Notes: generated from the sequence alone by a model not told the origin. Counted from the first letter of the stretch, positions 22,679 to 31,114 are shown. The stretch: DNA of 35,811 nucleotides from Candidatus Allofournierella excrementigallinarum (GCA_019119025.1 DWXV01000022.1:1-35811), one strand, 5' to 3'. Numbers and translations are program-made.

Positions 22679-23503
22679 ATGCGGTGTTGCTTTGACTTCA
22701 CTGGTCCGCGCTGGCTGCAAAATATGAAGTGGAAGGAAGTGGAACGCTACCTGAAAAAAGGCGGCGCCACGGTCATCCTTCCTTGCGGGCAGACCGAACA
22801 GCATGGGCCGCATCTTCCCATGGGGACCGATACCTACGCGGCCATGGCCATGGCGGCCGACCTGGCCGAAGAGGTGGATGCGCTGATCGCTCCGCCGCTC
22901 TGGTTTGGCTGGGCGCCCCGGATGCAGGCATTTGCCGGCAGCGTGACGCTGCGGGCGGAAACACTGGAGATGGTTTTGTTTGACTGTCTGCAGGTGTTGG
23001 CTTGCCAGGGCTTTAAAAACATATACGTGTTGAACGGACACCGCAGGGAAAACCTCCCTCCTATGGAGATCGCCTGCACCCGTGCCCGCTATGAGACCGG
23101 TGCGTGGATCGCCATTCTGGACCCTTCTTATTTCGGCATGAAGGAGCAGCTTGAGCTGCGGGATGGAAATGCAAATCTGCTCTCCCATGCAGCCGGATTT
23201 GAAGCGGCGAATATGTTGTATGTGGTGCCGGATCTGGTGCATTCGGAACTGTTTGCCGACACCCCGGAAGAGGGGCAGCTGAATGTGGATCAGTATGTGA
23301 TGAAAGACAAAGCTTTGCTGTATGACACCCCCGAGGAATTTCGCGCGCTGCGGGGGGAAAAGGGCGTGCGCGGCACTGTGACATGGGCGAGCGAAGAGAA
23401 AGGCCGCCAATATCATCAGGCGGTGGTTGCGGCGATGGCCGACTTCGTGCGCCAGCAAAACAAACGCACGGTGAAACTTCGTACAACAGCCGCCATTGTG
23501 TGA
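22679..23503 (+). CDS. creatininase-family amidohydrolase (copy A)
   Basis: 274 residues, the normal length of the creatinine amidohydrolase/MftE/FAPy-deformylase family, which uses two divalent metals to hydrolyse cyclic or linear amides. Expected ligands are visible: E40 and H42 in QTEQHGPHLPMG, D51 in GTDTY, H121 in LNGHRREN and E175 in HAAGFEAANML. The third metal motif reads NGHRREN, one residue longer than the creatininase NGHxEN and unlike the NGHGGN of MftE and FAPy deformylases, so this is a separate subgroup with unknown substrate. ATG follows AGGAGGAG by 7 bases. It sits between the GntR gene and a second copy. Confidence 0.88.
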   Translation: MRCCFDFTGPRWLQNMKWKEVERYLKKGGATVILPCGQTEQHGPHLPMGTDTYAAMAMAADLAEEVDALIAPPLWFGWAPRMQAFAGSVTLRAETLEMVLFDCLQVLACQGFKNIYVLNGHRRENLPPMEIACTRARYETGAWIAILDPSYFGMKEQLELRDGNANLLSHAAGFEAANMLYVVPDLVHSELFADTPEEGQLNVDQYVMKDKALLYDTPEEFRALRGEKGVRGTVTWASEEKGRQYHQAVVAAMADFVRQQNKRTVKLRTTAAIV

Positions 23504-23516
23504 AAGGAGCGAAGCA

Positions 23517-24344
23517 GTGAACAACACATTCGATTTCGGCGGACGCCGCTGGCTCCAGAACATGACCTGGGTAGAGGTGGACGAATACCTGCAGCGCGGA
23601 GTGCGGTCGGTCATTATCCCTTGCGGTCAAACCGAGCAGCACGGCCCCCATCTTCCCATGGGAAATGATACCTACGTGGCGATGGCCCTGGCCCAGTCTG
23701 TGGCAGAGATGGCCAATACCCTTATCTGCCCACCGGTGTGGCTGGGGTGGGCGCCGCGGATGGTTGCTTTCCCCGGCAGTATGACCTTGCGTGCCAGCAC
23801 ACTGACGCATATGCTGATAGACCTGTGCGAATCGCTGATGGCACACGGTTTCGAGCGATTTTACATCATCAACGGGCATCGCCGCGAAAACTTACCTCCC
23901 ATGGAGATCGCCTGCACACAGGTGCGGTACAGAACAGGGGCGTTGGCTGCTGTGCTGGATCCCTCCTATTTTGGCATGGAGGAACAGGTGCGGCTGAGCG
24001 AAGGAAACCGGAACATTCAATCCCACGCCTGCGGAACAGAAACAGCGCATATGATGTACATCCACCGCGATCTGGTGGACGAAACCCGATTTGAAAATTC
24101 CCCGCCGGAGCTGATGCCCGGTACAGACCATTTCGTGCTGGATAAAGACCATGCTATCTATTACGATACACCGGAGGAATTCCGGCAGTATCGGGGCGAG
24201 GAAGGCGTGCGGGGCGACGTGACCTGGGCTACCGTGAGCAGGGGCGAAGCGCTGCACAATGCGATGGCCAAAGGCATGGCAGAATACATCGTTCGAAGCC
24301 AGGCGATGAAACTGCAGATTCGCAAACCCCACCCCATCGCCTGA
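23517..24344 (+). CDS. creatininase-family amidohydrolase (copy B)
   Basis: 275 residues, aligned without gaps to copy A over the first 180 residues at about 63% identity by hand count. The same ligands occur at the same positions: E40, H42, D51, H121 and E175 (ACGTETAHM). GTG at 23517 is the start, with AAAGGAG 7 bases upstream and only 13 bases after the copy A stop, so the pair is cotranscribed. Differences cluster away from the metal site, so the copies may handle related substrates or form a mixed oligomer; creatininases are normally homohexamers. No signal peptide: the reaction is cytoplasmic, after import. Confidence 0.88.
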   Translation: MNNTFDFGGRRWLQNMTWVEVDEYLQRGVRSVIIPCGQTEQHGPHLPMGNDTYVAMALAQSVAEMANTLICPPVWLGWAPRMVAFPGSMTLRASTLTHMLIDLCESLMAHGFERFYIINGHRRENLPPMEIACTQVRYRTGALAAVLDPSYFGMEEQVRLSEGNRNIQSHACGTETAHMMYIHRDLVDETRFENSPPELMPGTDHFVLDKDHAIYYDTPEEFRQYRGEEGVRGDVTWATVSRGEALHNAMAKGMAEYIVRSQAMKLQIRKPHPIA

Positions 24345-24431
24345 CAGATCCGTCGACGCATGATTCGTGGGCAGTAGGGCCCTGCTGTTCAGGAAAAGTG
24401 AAAGATACACCAATGGAGAGGAGAAACAAAG

Positions 24432-26078
24432 ATGAAAAAACGCTTTTTGCCCTTGATTCTTGCGCTTTGTGTTGGCCTTACGTCGTTTGCGGGCTGCGGC
24501 AGTACCGCCGGCTCAGCTCCACAATCCGGATCTGCCGCCACGATCACCGGCAATGCGGCGGAGTATCTGCCGGAAGAAACGTTGACCATCGCTGCGAAAG
24601 CCACTCCTCAGGGCATTGACACCAGTTTCCACAATTCCATCGAATCGATGCAGGCTTTCCGAAACTGTATGGACACCCTGCTGGTGTTCGGCACCATGAA
24701 GGATGAGAATGGTGAATGGACCCAGGACTTCAGCACCCTGGAAGGAGCCCTTGCAGAAGACTGGGAGCGCTCGGAAGACGGCCGCACCGTTACGTTCTAT
24801 CTTCGGAAAGGCGTGACCAATCAGTATGGCAACGAACTCTGCGCTGAGGATGTGCGCTGGACCATCGAGCGCGGCCTGGAGCTGAATGCGGTGATGTCCT
24901 TCTTTGCTACCACTGTTGCCCAGATCTACGACATTGAGCAGGTACAGGTGATCGACGAGTACACGGTGAGCATCACCACCGAAGAGCCCAACCCCATGCT
25001 GGAGACCTGGGCCTGCCATGCTTTCAATGGCATCTTTGACTCCACCGAAGCCAAAAAGCACACCACGGCGGACGATCCCTGGGCCACCGAGTGGCTGGCG
25101 AACCATGCCTGTGCCTATGGCCCCTATGTGATCGACACCTGGAACGCCGGCCAGGAAGTGGTTTTCACAGCGAATCCCAACTATTGGAAAGGCGTTCCCC
25201 AGATCAAAAAGATCGTATATAAAGAGGTGCCGGACGCTGCCAACCGGTTGGCGCTGATCCAGTCGGGCGCGGTGGATCTGGTGGAACAGCTCCCCACCCG
25301 CCAGCTGATCGAGGCGCGGCAAGCGGCAGGCGTAAAAGTCCACAGCTACGACAGCAATGTGGTGTGTCATATCGAGATGAATGTGGAAGACGAGATCTTC
25401 GGCGATGTGCTGGTGCGTCAGGCCATGAATTACGCGTTCCCCTACAACGAAGTGCTGGAGTCCGTGCTGTTCGGCATGGCGAAACAGGCCAAGAGCATGA
25501 ATCCCTCCACTTATCCGGACTTCTTCGGCGATGAGACCTGGAATTATACCACCGACCTGGACAAGGCGCGGGAGTTGCTGGAGCAGGCAGGGTATGGCGA
25601 TGGCTTCACCTTTGACTGCTATGTGGACGCTGGTGTGGACGAGCACATCCAAATGCTGGTGATGTTCCAGACAAACCTGGCTCAGTTGGGCGTGACCATG
25701 AACATCGTGCAGCTTCCCACCGGTGACTTCTACACCCAGATCCTGGAGAACAAATTCCCCATGTCCATCTGGCAGGATATGCCCGGACTGCCCGACGGCG
25801 TGTTCGGCTATGCATTGTGGGCGGTGGGCTCCAGCACTGTGAACCACAGCAATATTGATGATCCGCGCATCAACGAGCTGTACATGGAGAACGTATCCAC
25901 GCTGGATGCCGCCAAGCGCACCGAAGCCAACCGTGGTATTCAGGACGTTCTTCTGGAAGAAGCGCCGTGGATCTACATTGCCGAAACGGGCTGGCACTAC
26001 ACCGCCCGGGAAAATGTGGAGGGGATCACCTGGTATACACTGCAGGACATCCGTTGGGATAAGATCTCCAAAAACTGA
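24432..26078 (+). CDS. ABC transporter substrate-binding lipoprotein, family 5 (DppA/OppA-like)
   Basis: 548 residues. The lipoprotein signal ends LTSFAGC with the lipidated Cys at residue 22, followed by a Ser/Gly/Thr linker. The rest is an SBP_bac_5 domain (EETLTIAAKATPQGID..., LEGALAEDWERSEDGRTVTFYLRKGV, VKVHSYDSN), the fold that binds di- or oligopeptides, nickel, or oligosaccharides and other solutes. The ligand cannot be read from sequence. GGAGAGGAG precedes the ATG. It is the first of a five-gene importer operon that follows the creatininase pair. Confidence 0.93.
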   Translation: MKKRFLPLILALCVGLTSFAGCGSTAGSAPQSGSAATITGNAAEYLPEETLTIAAKATPQGIDTSFHNSIESMQAFRNCMDTLLVFGTMKDENGEWTQDFSTLEGALAEDWERSEDGRTVTFYLRKGVTNQYGNELCAEDVRWTIERGLELNAVMSFFATTVAQIYDIEQVQVIDEYTVSITTEEPNPMLETWACHAFNGIFDSTEAKKHTTADDPWATEWLANHACAYGPYVIDTWNAGQEVVFTANPNYWKGVPQIKKIVYKEVPDAANRLALIQSGAVDLVEQLPTRQLIEARQAAGVKVHSYDSNVVCHIEMNVEDEIFGDVLVRQAMNYAFPYNEVLESVLFGMAKQAKSMNPSTYPDFFGDETWNYTTDLDKARELLEQAGYGDGFTFDCYVDAGVDEHIQMLVMFQTNLAQLGVTMNIVQLPTGDFYTQILENKFPMSIWQDMPGLPDGVFGYALWAVGSSTVNHSNIDDPRINELYMENVSTLDAAKRTEANRGIQDVLLEEAPWIYIAETGWHYTARENVEGITWYTLQDIRWDKISKN

Positions 26079-26094
26079 ATCCTTATGATCACGA

Positions 26095-26127
26095 GGCGAC
26101 CGCTGAAGCGTGGCTTTGGCGGTCGCC
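26095..26127 (+). other. intergenic hairpin between binding protein and permease
   Basis: GGCGACCGC pairs with GCGGTCGCC over a 15-base loop, with no T-run. Such stems after binding-protein genes commonly protect the upstream transcript from 3' decay, allowing more binding protein than permease. Confidence 0.6.
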
Positions 26128-26161
26128 CCCATAAGAAAAGCTCTCGGAGGGGGACAGTGCA

Positions 26162-27175
26162 GTGACGAGATTTCTAAAATATCTGGGTAAACGGGTGCTG
26201 ATCATGATCCCCCAGATGCTGGGGATAACGCTGGTTTCCTTTCTGCTCGTGCGGCTTCTGCCCGGAAACCCCGCGACGGCCATGGCCGGGTCGCTGGCCA
26301 CACCGGAAACAGTCGCCGCCATTGAGGCAAGGTTGGGGCTCGATCAGCCGCTTTACATCCAGTTTTACATGTATGTGAAAAATGTGCTCACGGGCGATCT
26401 GGGAACCTCCTGGTACACCAGCAATCCGGTGGCAAACGATCTGGCGGTGCGTTTCCCGGCAACGCTGGAATTGATCACTCTCAGCATGTTTTTTGCCATC
26501 CTGGTCGGCGTGGTGGGCGGCAGCATTGCCGCTATCAAGCCCAAAGGGCTGGTAGACCGGGTCACCAGCGGCTTTGCCACTTTTGCCGGAGCGATGCCGG
26601 AATTCTGGATCGGCCTGATCTTTATCTATGTGTTCTATGTGCGGCTGGGCATTGCCGCGGCTCCCATTGGCCGCCTGGACCTTCAGTTCTCTTCGCCGCC
26701 GCAGGTAACGGGGATGATTCTGATCGATACGCTGCTCACCGGAAACATGGCCATGTTCCAGTCGGCGGTATCACACCTGATTCTGCCGGTGCTCACGCTC
26801 TCCATCACCCTGGTGGGGCCGATTCTGAAAATGTCCCGCACCTCCATGCGCAACGCCCTGGACTCGGATTACATCTACTACGCGCGCATGTGTGGCATGA
26901 AGCAAAAGCATATCGTAGGGTATTCTTTCCGCACGGCGCTGCCGCCCATCGTGACCATCATTGCGGTATACTATGGCTTTATGCTGGGCGGCGCAGTACT
27001 GGTGGAAAAGGTGTTCGGGTGGGGCGGTTTCGGCCAGTACGCGGTGCAGTCGGTCATCAACAAAGACTATTTCGCCATCCAGGGATTTTTGATGCTGGCC
27101 GCAATGTTTTCGCTCATCATCTATCTGGTGGTGGATATTATCTATATGATCGTTGATCCCAGGCAGCGGCCGTGA
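26162..27175 (+). CDS. ABC transporter permease, DppB/OppB type
   Basis: 337 residues, six predicted helices; the family start (RFLKYLGKRVLIMIPQMLGITLVSFLLVRLLPGNPA) and the cytoplasmic EAA-type loop (DSDYIYYARMCGMKQKHIVGYSFRTALPP) that contacts the ATPases are both clear. GTG at 26162 with GGAGGGGG 7-8 bases upstream. It forms the heterodimeric pore with the next gene. Confidence 0.95.
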   Translation: MTRFLKYLGKRVLIMIPQMLGITLVSFLLVRLLPGNPATAMAGSLATPETVAAIEARLGLDQPLYIQFYMYVKNVLTGDLGTSWYTSNPVANDLAVRFPATLELITLSMFFAILVGVVGGSIAAIKPKGLVDRVTSGFATFAGAMPEFWIGLIFIYVFYVRLGIAAAPIGRLDLQFSSPPQVTGMILIDTLLTGNMAMFQSAVSHLILPVLTLSITLVGPILKMSRTSMRNALDSDYIYYARMCGMKQKHIVGYSFRTALPPIVTIIAVYYGFMLGGAVLVEKVFGWGGFGQYAVQSVINKDYFAIQGFLMLAAMFSLIIYLVVDIIYMIVDPRQRP

Positions 27176-27190
27176 AAGGAGGGTAACGCT

Positions 27191-28075
27191 TTGAAAAAAA
27201 GCACAGTGCACTTGCCGCGGGAGGAGTCTTCCATATCCGAGGGAAAGCGCTTCCTGCTTTTCATGCGAAGCCATCCTGGCTTCACAGTGGGTCTTGTGAT
27301 CGTGGTGGCGAACCTCCTGATGATGCTTTTCGGGCCAATGCTGGCCCCTTACGATCCGTTCGAGGCGGATCCCTCCAGCGTACGGCTGCCACCCAGTGCC
27401 CAGCACATTTTTGGCACCGACGCCAATGGAATGGACATCTTTTCCCGTGTGATCTACGCGCCGCGTATCGATTTGACCATCGCGCTGGCAGGTACCGCTA
27501 TCTCACTTATCGTGGGCGTGGTGCTGGGCGGTTATACCGGTTTCTGGAACAACTGGCTGTCCACCCTGGTGGAGCGCGTGGCGGATCTTCTGCAAGCTTT
27601 CCCGCCGTTTGTTCTGGCAATGGCGCTGGTGGCGGTCACCGGCCAGAAAATTCAAAATGTCATCTACGTGATCGCGTTCCTGAACATCCCGATCTATCTT
27701 CGACTGGTTCGGGGGGATGTGATCTCAGTGAAGAACCGAACATATGTGGAAGCGGCTGTCTGTGTGGGTGGGTCAAGAGCCTGGGTGCTGTTTCGCCATG
27801 TTCTGCCCAATGTGATCGGCTCAGCCCTTACACAGGCATCCGTTAGCATAGGATGGGCTATCCTGATGACCTCAGGCCTGAGCTTCATCGGCGCGGGCGT
27901 TGCGGTGCCTACCCCGGAATGGGGCGCTATGATCGCGGTGGGTGCGTCTACCATCATTATGGGTGAATGGTGGAGCAGCGTGTTTCCGGGCCTTGCCATC
28001 GTCATCGTAGCGCTGGGATTTGCGCTGGTGGGTGACGGTTTACAGGTGTTTTTCGACCCGACCAAGAGGAACTGA
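27191..28075 (+). CDS. ABC transporter permease, DppC/OppC type
   Basis: 294 residues with the N-terminal extension and GTDANGMDIFSRVIYAPRIDL segment characteristic of DppC/OppC, and the EAA loop (VEAAVCVGGSRAWVLFRHVLPN). The start is TTG at 27191, backed by AAAGGAGGG in the gap from the preceding gene. It ends two bases before the first ATPase gene. Confidence 0.95.
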   Translation: MKKSTVHLPREESSISEGKRFLLFMRSHPGFTVGLVIVVANLLMMLFGPMLAPYDPFEADPSSVRLPPSAQHIFGTDANGMDIFSRVIYAPRIDLTIALAGTAISLIVGVVLGGYTGFWNNWLSTLVERVADLLQAFPPFVLAMALVAVTGQKIQNVIYVIAFLNIPIYLRLVRGDVISVKNRTYVEAAVCVGGSRAWVLFRHVLPNVIGSALTQASVSIGWAILMTSGLSFIGAGVAVPTPEWGAMIAVGASTIIMGEWWSSVFPGLAIVIVALGFALVGDGLQVFFDPTKRN

Positions 28076-28077
28076 CT

Positions 28078-29052
28078 ATGAGCGATTTACTGCGAGCACA
28101 AGATGTTTATGTGAGCTTTTACACCGCGAAAGAGACCGTTCGGGTGCTGAACGGGTTCTCCTTTTCGGTGCAGCCGGGCGACATCATCGGGCTGGTGGGG
28201 GAAAGCGGATCCGGGAAATCCGTGGCGATCTCGGCGATGGTCGCCCTTTTGGGGAAAACAGGCAAAATCGACAGCGGCGAGATCCTGTTCAAAGGCCAAA
28301 ACGTGCTGGCGTTGAACGAAGAGCAGCTGAGGGACCTTCGGTGCCGCGAGATTGGTGTGATTCCGAACAATCCAAAGGGGATGCTGCATCCCATTGTTCC
28401 CATCGGCACCCAGCTGGAAAACCGTTATCGGTCGGCCCACCCCACGGCAAAAAAAGAACAGGCGCGCGCACGGGCGATCCAGGCTTTGGAAATGGTGCAG
28501 ATTCCCGATCCCGTGAAACGGCTTGCCGTTCTCCCTGGCGAGTTGAGCGGTGGCATGGCGCAGCGCGTGTTGATCGCCATGGCATTGATCAATGAGCCGA
28601 ATCTGGTGATCGCCGACGACGCCACCACCGGATTGGATGTAACAGTGCAGTCGCAGATCCTCGATCTGATCGAAGCACAGGTGCAGCGCACCGGAAGCGC
28701 CGCGGTAATGGTGACCCATGATCTGGGCATCGTTGCCCAGTACTGCAAAAAGGTGGCCATTTTGTGTATGGGGAAAATCGTGGAAGCCAGCGATTCGGTG
28801 GAGGAGTTGCTGCACAATGCGGCCCATCCCTATACCCGAACGCTGCTCTCTGCCACTCCGGGTGTTCCAAGAAAATATGAACCGTGGGTGGATCCTCCAA
28901 AAGCAGCGCACATGGCGATTCCCGCCGAGGGATGTATCCTGCAGCACCGCTGCAGGAACTGCCGGCAGGAATGTCTGCGGAGCCAGCCAGGAAAGACGGA
29001 GGTGGCTCCCGGCCACTGGGTGGATTGCTGCGCAGCAGGGGAGGTGAAATGA
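28078..29052 (+). CDS. ABC importer ATPase, DppD/OppD type, with altered catalytic motifs
   Basis: 324 residues. Walker A GESGSGKS (41-48), signature LSGGM (156-160) and switch His in MVTHDLG are present, and the C-terminal oligopeptide-type extension has the usual Cys-rich segment. Two active-site elements deviate: the Q-loop, normally FQDP, reads PNNP (N97, N98), and Walker B ends ADDATTGLD instead of ADEPTTALD, so the catalytic Glu is Asp181. These changes would weaken the ATP site built on this subunit's Walker motifs. Coupled closely to the permease upstream and DppF-type ATPase downstream. Confidence 0.93.
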   Translation: MSDLLRAQDVYVSFYTAKETVRVLNGFSFSVQPGDIIGLVGESGSGKSVAISAMVALLGKTGKIDSGEILFKGQNVLALNEEQLRDLRCREIGVIPNNPKGMLHPIVPIGTQLENRYRSAHPTAKKEQARARAIQALEMVQIPDPVKRLAVLPGELSGGMAQRVLIAMALINEPNLVIADDATTGLDVTVQSQILDLIEAQVQRTGSAAVMVTHDLGIVAQYCKKVAILCMGKIVEASDSVEELLHNAAHPYTRTLLSATPGVPRKYEPWVDPPKAAHMAIPAEGCILQHRCRNCRQECLRSQPGKTEVAPGHWVDCCAAGEVK

Positions 29053-29055
29053 GAG

Positions 29056-30039
29056 ATGAATGATGAAAATTATCTGGAGATACAGCACCTTTCCAAACAT
29101 TTTGCCACACGTACCAAAAAACAGGTCCTTATTGCAGTGAACGACGTATCGCTGCGTTTTCCCAAGGGGAAGACCCTGGGGCTGATCGGCGAGAGCGGGT
29201 CGGGGAAATCCACCATTGGCAGGTGCATCCTGCGGCTTACGGAACCCACCCAGGGAAAGATTCTGTGCGAAGGCAAAGATCTGGCCCGGTTGAAGGAGAA
29301 AGAATTCCGTAAGCAATGGCGCCCCCGTATGCAGATGGTGTTCCAGGATCCCTTTGATTCGCTGAATCCCAGGATGAATATCCGTTCCCTGTTGTTGGAG
29401 CCCATCCGTCACGCAGGAACGCTGAACGGCAGAGATCCGGACAAAGTGGTGGAGGAATTGCTTCGGAAGGTGAAGCTGGATCCGGAGGTGGCCACAGCCT
29501 ACCGCCATCAGCTTACTCCCGGGCAACAGCAGCGGGTGGGTATCGCCAGAGCCATTGCCACTTCACCGGCCTTTCTGGTCTTGGATGAGCCCATCTCGCT
29601 GCTGGACATCTCAGTGCGGGCGGAGATCATGCGCATCCTGTATGAGATACAGGAAAAGGAAGGCCTGACCTACCTGTTTATCTCCCACGACCTGAGTACT
29701 GTGCAGGACTTCTGCCATCACGTGGCGGTGATGTATCTGGGACGAATCGTGGAGACCGGTACGGTGGAACAGGTTTTCGGGCACCCGGCTCACCCCTACA
29801 GCAAAGCATTGCTGCAATCCGTGCTTTATCCCGATCCCCAAAAGCGGCATCAGCCCCTGCAGCTGTCCGGTGAGATCCCCAGCCCCATCGATACGCCGGC
29901 AGGTTGCCCTCTGCATACCCGCTGTCCCCGGGCGACGGAGAAGTGCAAAAACACGGTCCAGGCGTTCCAGGACATTGGCGGCGGCCATTTGGTGGCGTGC
30001 ATGGAGGTCTCGGGAGGTAAGCAAGATGAAGCGATATGA
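29056..30039 (+). CDS. ABC importer ATPase, DppF/OppF type, with altered signature motif
   Basis: 327 residues. Walker A GESGSGKST (45-53), Q-loop Q97 in VFQDPFDSLNP, Walker B LVLDEP with E178 and the SHDL switch are canonical. The signature, normally LSGGQ, reads LTPGQ at 153-157. In the heterodimer this motif faces the Walker site of the DppD-type partner, which is itself altered, so one composite ATP site is degenerate and the other intact. The C-terminal extension has the CPLHTRCPRATEKC-type Cys segment of peptide importers. Start ATG 29056, three bases after the upstream stop; its 3' end overlaps the kinase gene by 14 bases. Confidence 0.94.
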   Translation: MNDENYLEIQHLSKHFATRTKKQVLIAVNDVSLRFPKGKTLGLIGESGSGKSTIGRCILRLTEPTQGKILCEGKDLARLKEKEFRKQWRPRMQMVFQDPFDSLNPRMNIRSLLLEPIRHAGTLNGRDPDKVVEELLRKVKLDPEVATAYRHQLTPGQQQRVGIARAIATSPAFLVLDEPISLLDISVRAEIMRILYEIQEKEGLTYLFISHDLSTVQDFCHHVAVMYLGRIVETGTVEQVFGHPAHPYSKALLQSVLYPDPQKRHQPLQLSGEIPSPIDTPAGCPLHTRCPRATEKCKNTVQAFQDIGGGHLVACMEVSGGKQDEAI

Positions 30040-30985
30040 TATCGTCGGGCTGGGCAGCTGTCTTGTGGATCACATTGCCAAAGTCCCCCGCATCATCGGC
30101 CCGGAAGAAAAAATAAATGTGCAGGCGGTGATCACCGGATTTGGCGGACCTACCACCAACAACCTGGTACAGGCCGCCCGCCTGGGGCTGAGCACCGTTT
30201 GGATCGGGCGCATCGGCGACGACAGCAATGGGCAGTACATCCTGGATGCCTTTGAAAAAGAAGGGATGGATACGCAGTTCATTGAGATCGTTCCGGGGGC
30301 TATGTCTTCCCAGACCTGGATCGCCGTGGATCAGGAGGGACAGCGCTGCATCTATATGTGCTCCAACATTACCTGTACCATCACGCCGGAGCTGGTGCGA
30401 CAACGTTATGAAGATGTGATCGCGGGCGCACGGCTGTTTCACTCGGAGTTGTGCCAGCTACCGCTGGCCGCGGTATTGGAAGGAGCCAGAATCGCCAAAG
30501 AACACAAGGTGCCCGTTTCTGTGGACTACGATGTGGATGTGGAAACCTATATTCACAAAAACAACCTCGGTACACAGCGGGAACTGGAGGAGCTTTTGAC
30601 TCTCACTGATGTATACAAATCCGGGTGGAGCATCACCCGCAGCCTTACAGGGATGGATGAGGCGGAACAAGCGGCCGCGCAGATCCTGCGCCGGGGACCG
30701 CGGATGGTGGCCATTACCCTTGGCGAAGCGGGCAGTTATCTGGCCACTGCAGAGGAAAAGGTCCGGGTGCCGGCGATCCCGGTCAAAACGGTAGACAGTA
30801 CCGGCGCGGGGGATGCCTTTATGGGAGGACTGGGATACGGGCTGCTCCAGAAATGGCCTCTGAAACGCATGGGCGAATTTTCCAACGCATGTGGCAGCTA
30901 CTGCTGCCAGGAGATCGGCGCGCAATATCTGGGAGATCTGCAAGAGATCCTCCGCTTTTTGCGGGAGAGCGGACTGAACTGGTAA
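30026..30985 (+). CDS. PfkB/ribokinase-family sugar kinase
   Basis: 319 residues. The N-terminal glycine-rich sugar-binding segment (ITGFGGPTTNNLVQAARLG) and the C-terminal anion-hole motif DSTGAGDAF (257-265, catalytic base D263) identify an active PfkB-type kinase that phosphorylates a sugar, nucleoside or sugar-conjugate with ATP. The exact substrate is not evident. ATG 30026 follows GGGAGG by 8 bases and overlaps the end of the upstream ATPase gene, so it is the last gene of the importer operon. Its stop is followed within a few bases by host-like GC-rich sequence, which marks the right edge of the inserted block. Confidence 0.92.
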   Translation: MKRYDIVGLGSCLVDHIAKVPRIIGPEEKINVQAVITGFGGPTTNNLVQAARLGLSTVWIGRIGDDSNGQYILDAFEKEGMDTQFIEIVPGAMSSQTWIAVDQEGQRCIYMCSNITCTITPELVRQRYEDVIAGARLFHSELCQLPLAAVLEGARIAKEHKVPVSVDYDVDVETYIHKNNLGTQRELEELLTLTDVYKSGWSITRSLTGMDEAEQAAAQILRRGPRMVAITLGEAGSYLATAEEKVRVPAIPVKTVDSTGAGDAFMGGLGYGLLQKWPLKRMGEFSNACGSYCCQEIGAQYLGDLQEILRFLRESGLNW

Positions 30986-30987
30986 AC

Positions 30988-31098
30988 AATGGCCGCGCGG
31001 GCGAGGGCGCCGTGACCGCCGTGGCCGCGGGCGAGGCGGTCATCACCGCCGAAACTGCCTACGAGATCGCGGGCAGCGTGACCATCACCATCGGCTGA
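30988..31098 (+). pseudogene. C-terminal remnant of a bacterial Ig-like (BIG2) domain protein
   Basis: The frame ending at TGA 31096-31098 translates to GAVTAVAAGEAVITAE and YEIAGSVTITIG, the terminal strands of a BIG2 domain as in surface adhesins. Everything upstream in frame is kinase sequence, and no start or ribosome site is present. Codons are uniformly GC-rich, like the host genes and unlike the kinase. It looks like the last ~37 codons of a surface protein gene whose 5' part was lost when the block entered. Confidence 0.6.
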
Positions 31099-31114
31099 TA
31101 AGACACAAGGCAGA

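Noticed and set aside
24513-26132. A 539-codon frame antisense to the substrate-binding protein
   Set aside because: No recognised domain or ribosome site; the plus strand carries a full SBP_bac_5 lipoprotein.
22679-30985. Operon read as a fructoselysine (frl) pathway
   Set aside because: GntR, ABC importer and PfkB kinase would fit, but no SIS-domain deglycase is present and two creatininase-family enzymes are.
20028-30990. Classical tRNA-integrated element with att repeats
   Set aside because: No integrase or recombinase gene and no copy of the tRNA-Val 3' end near 30985 could be found by eye.
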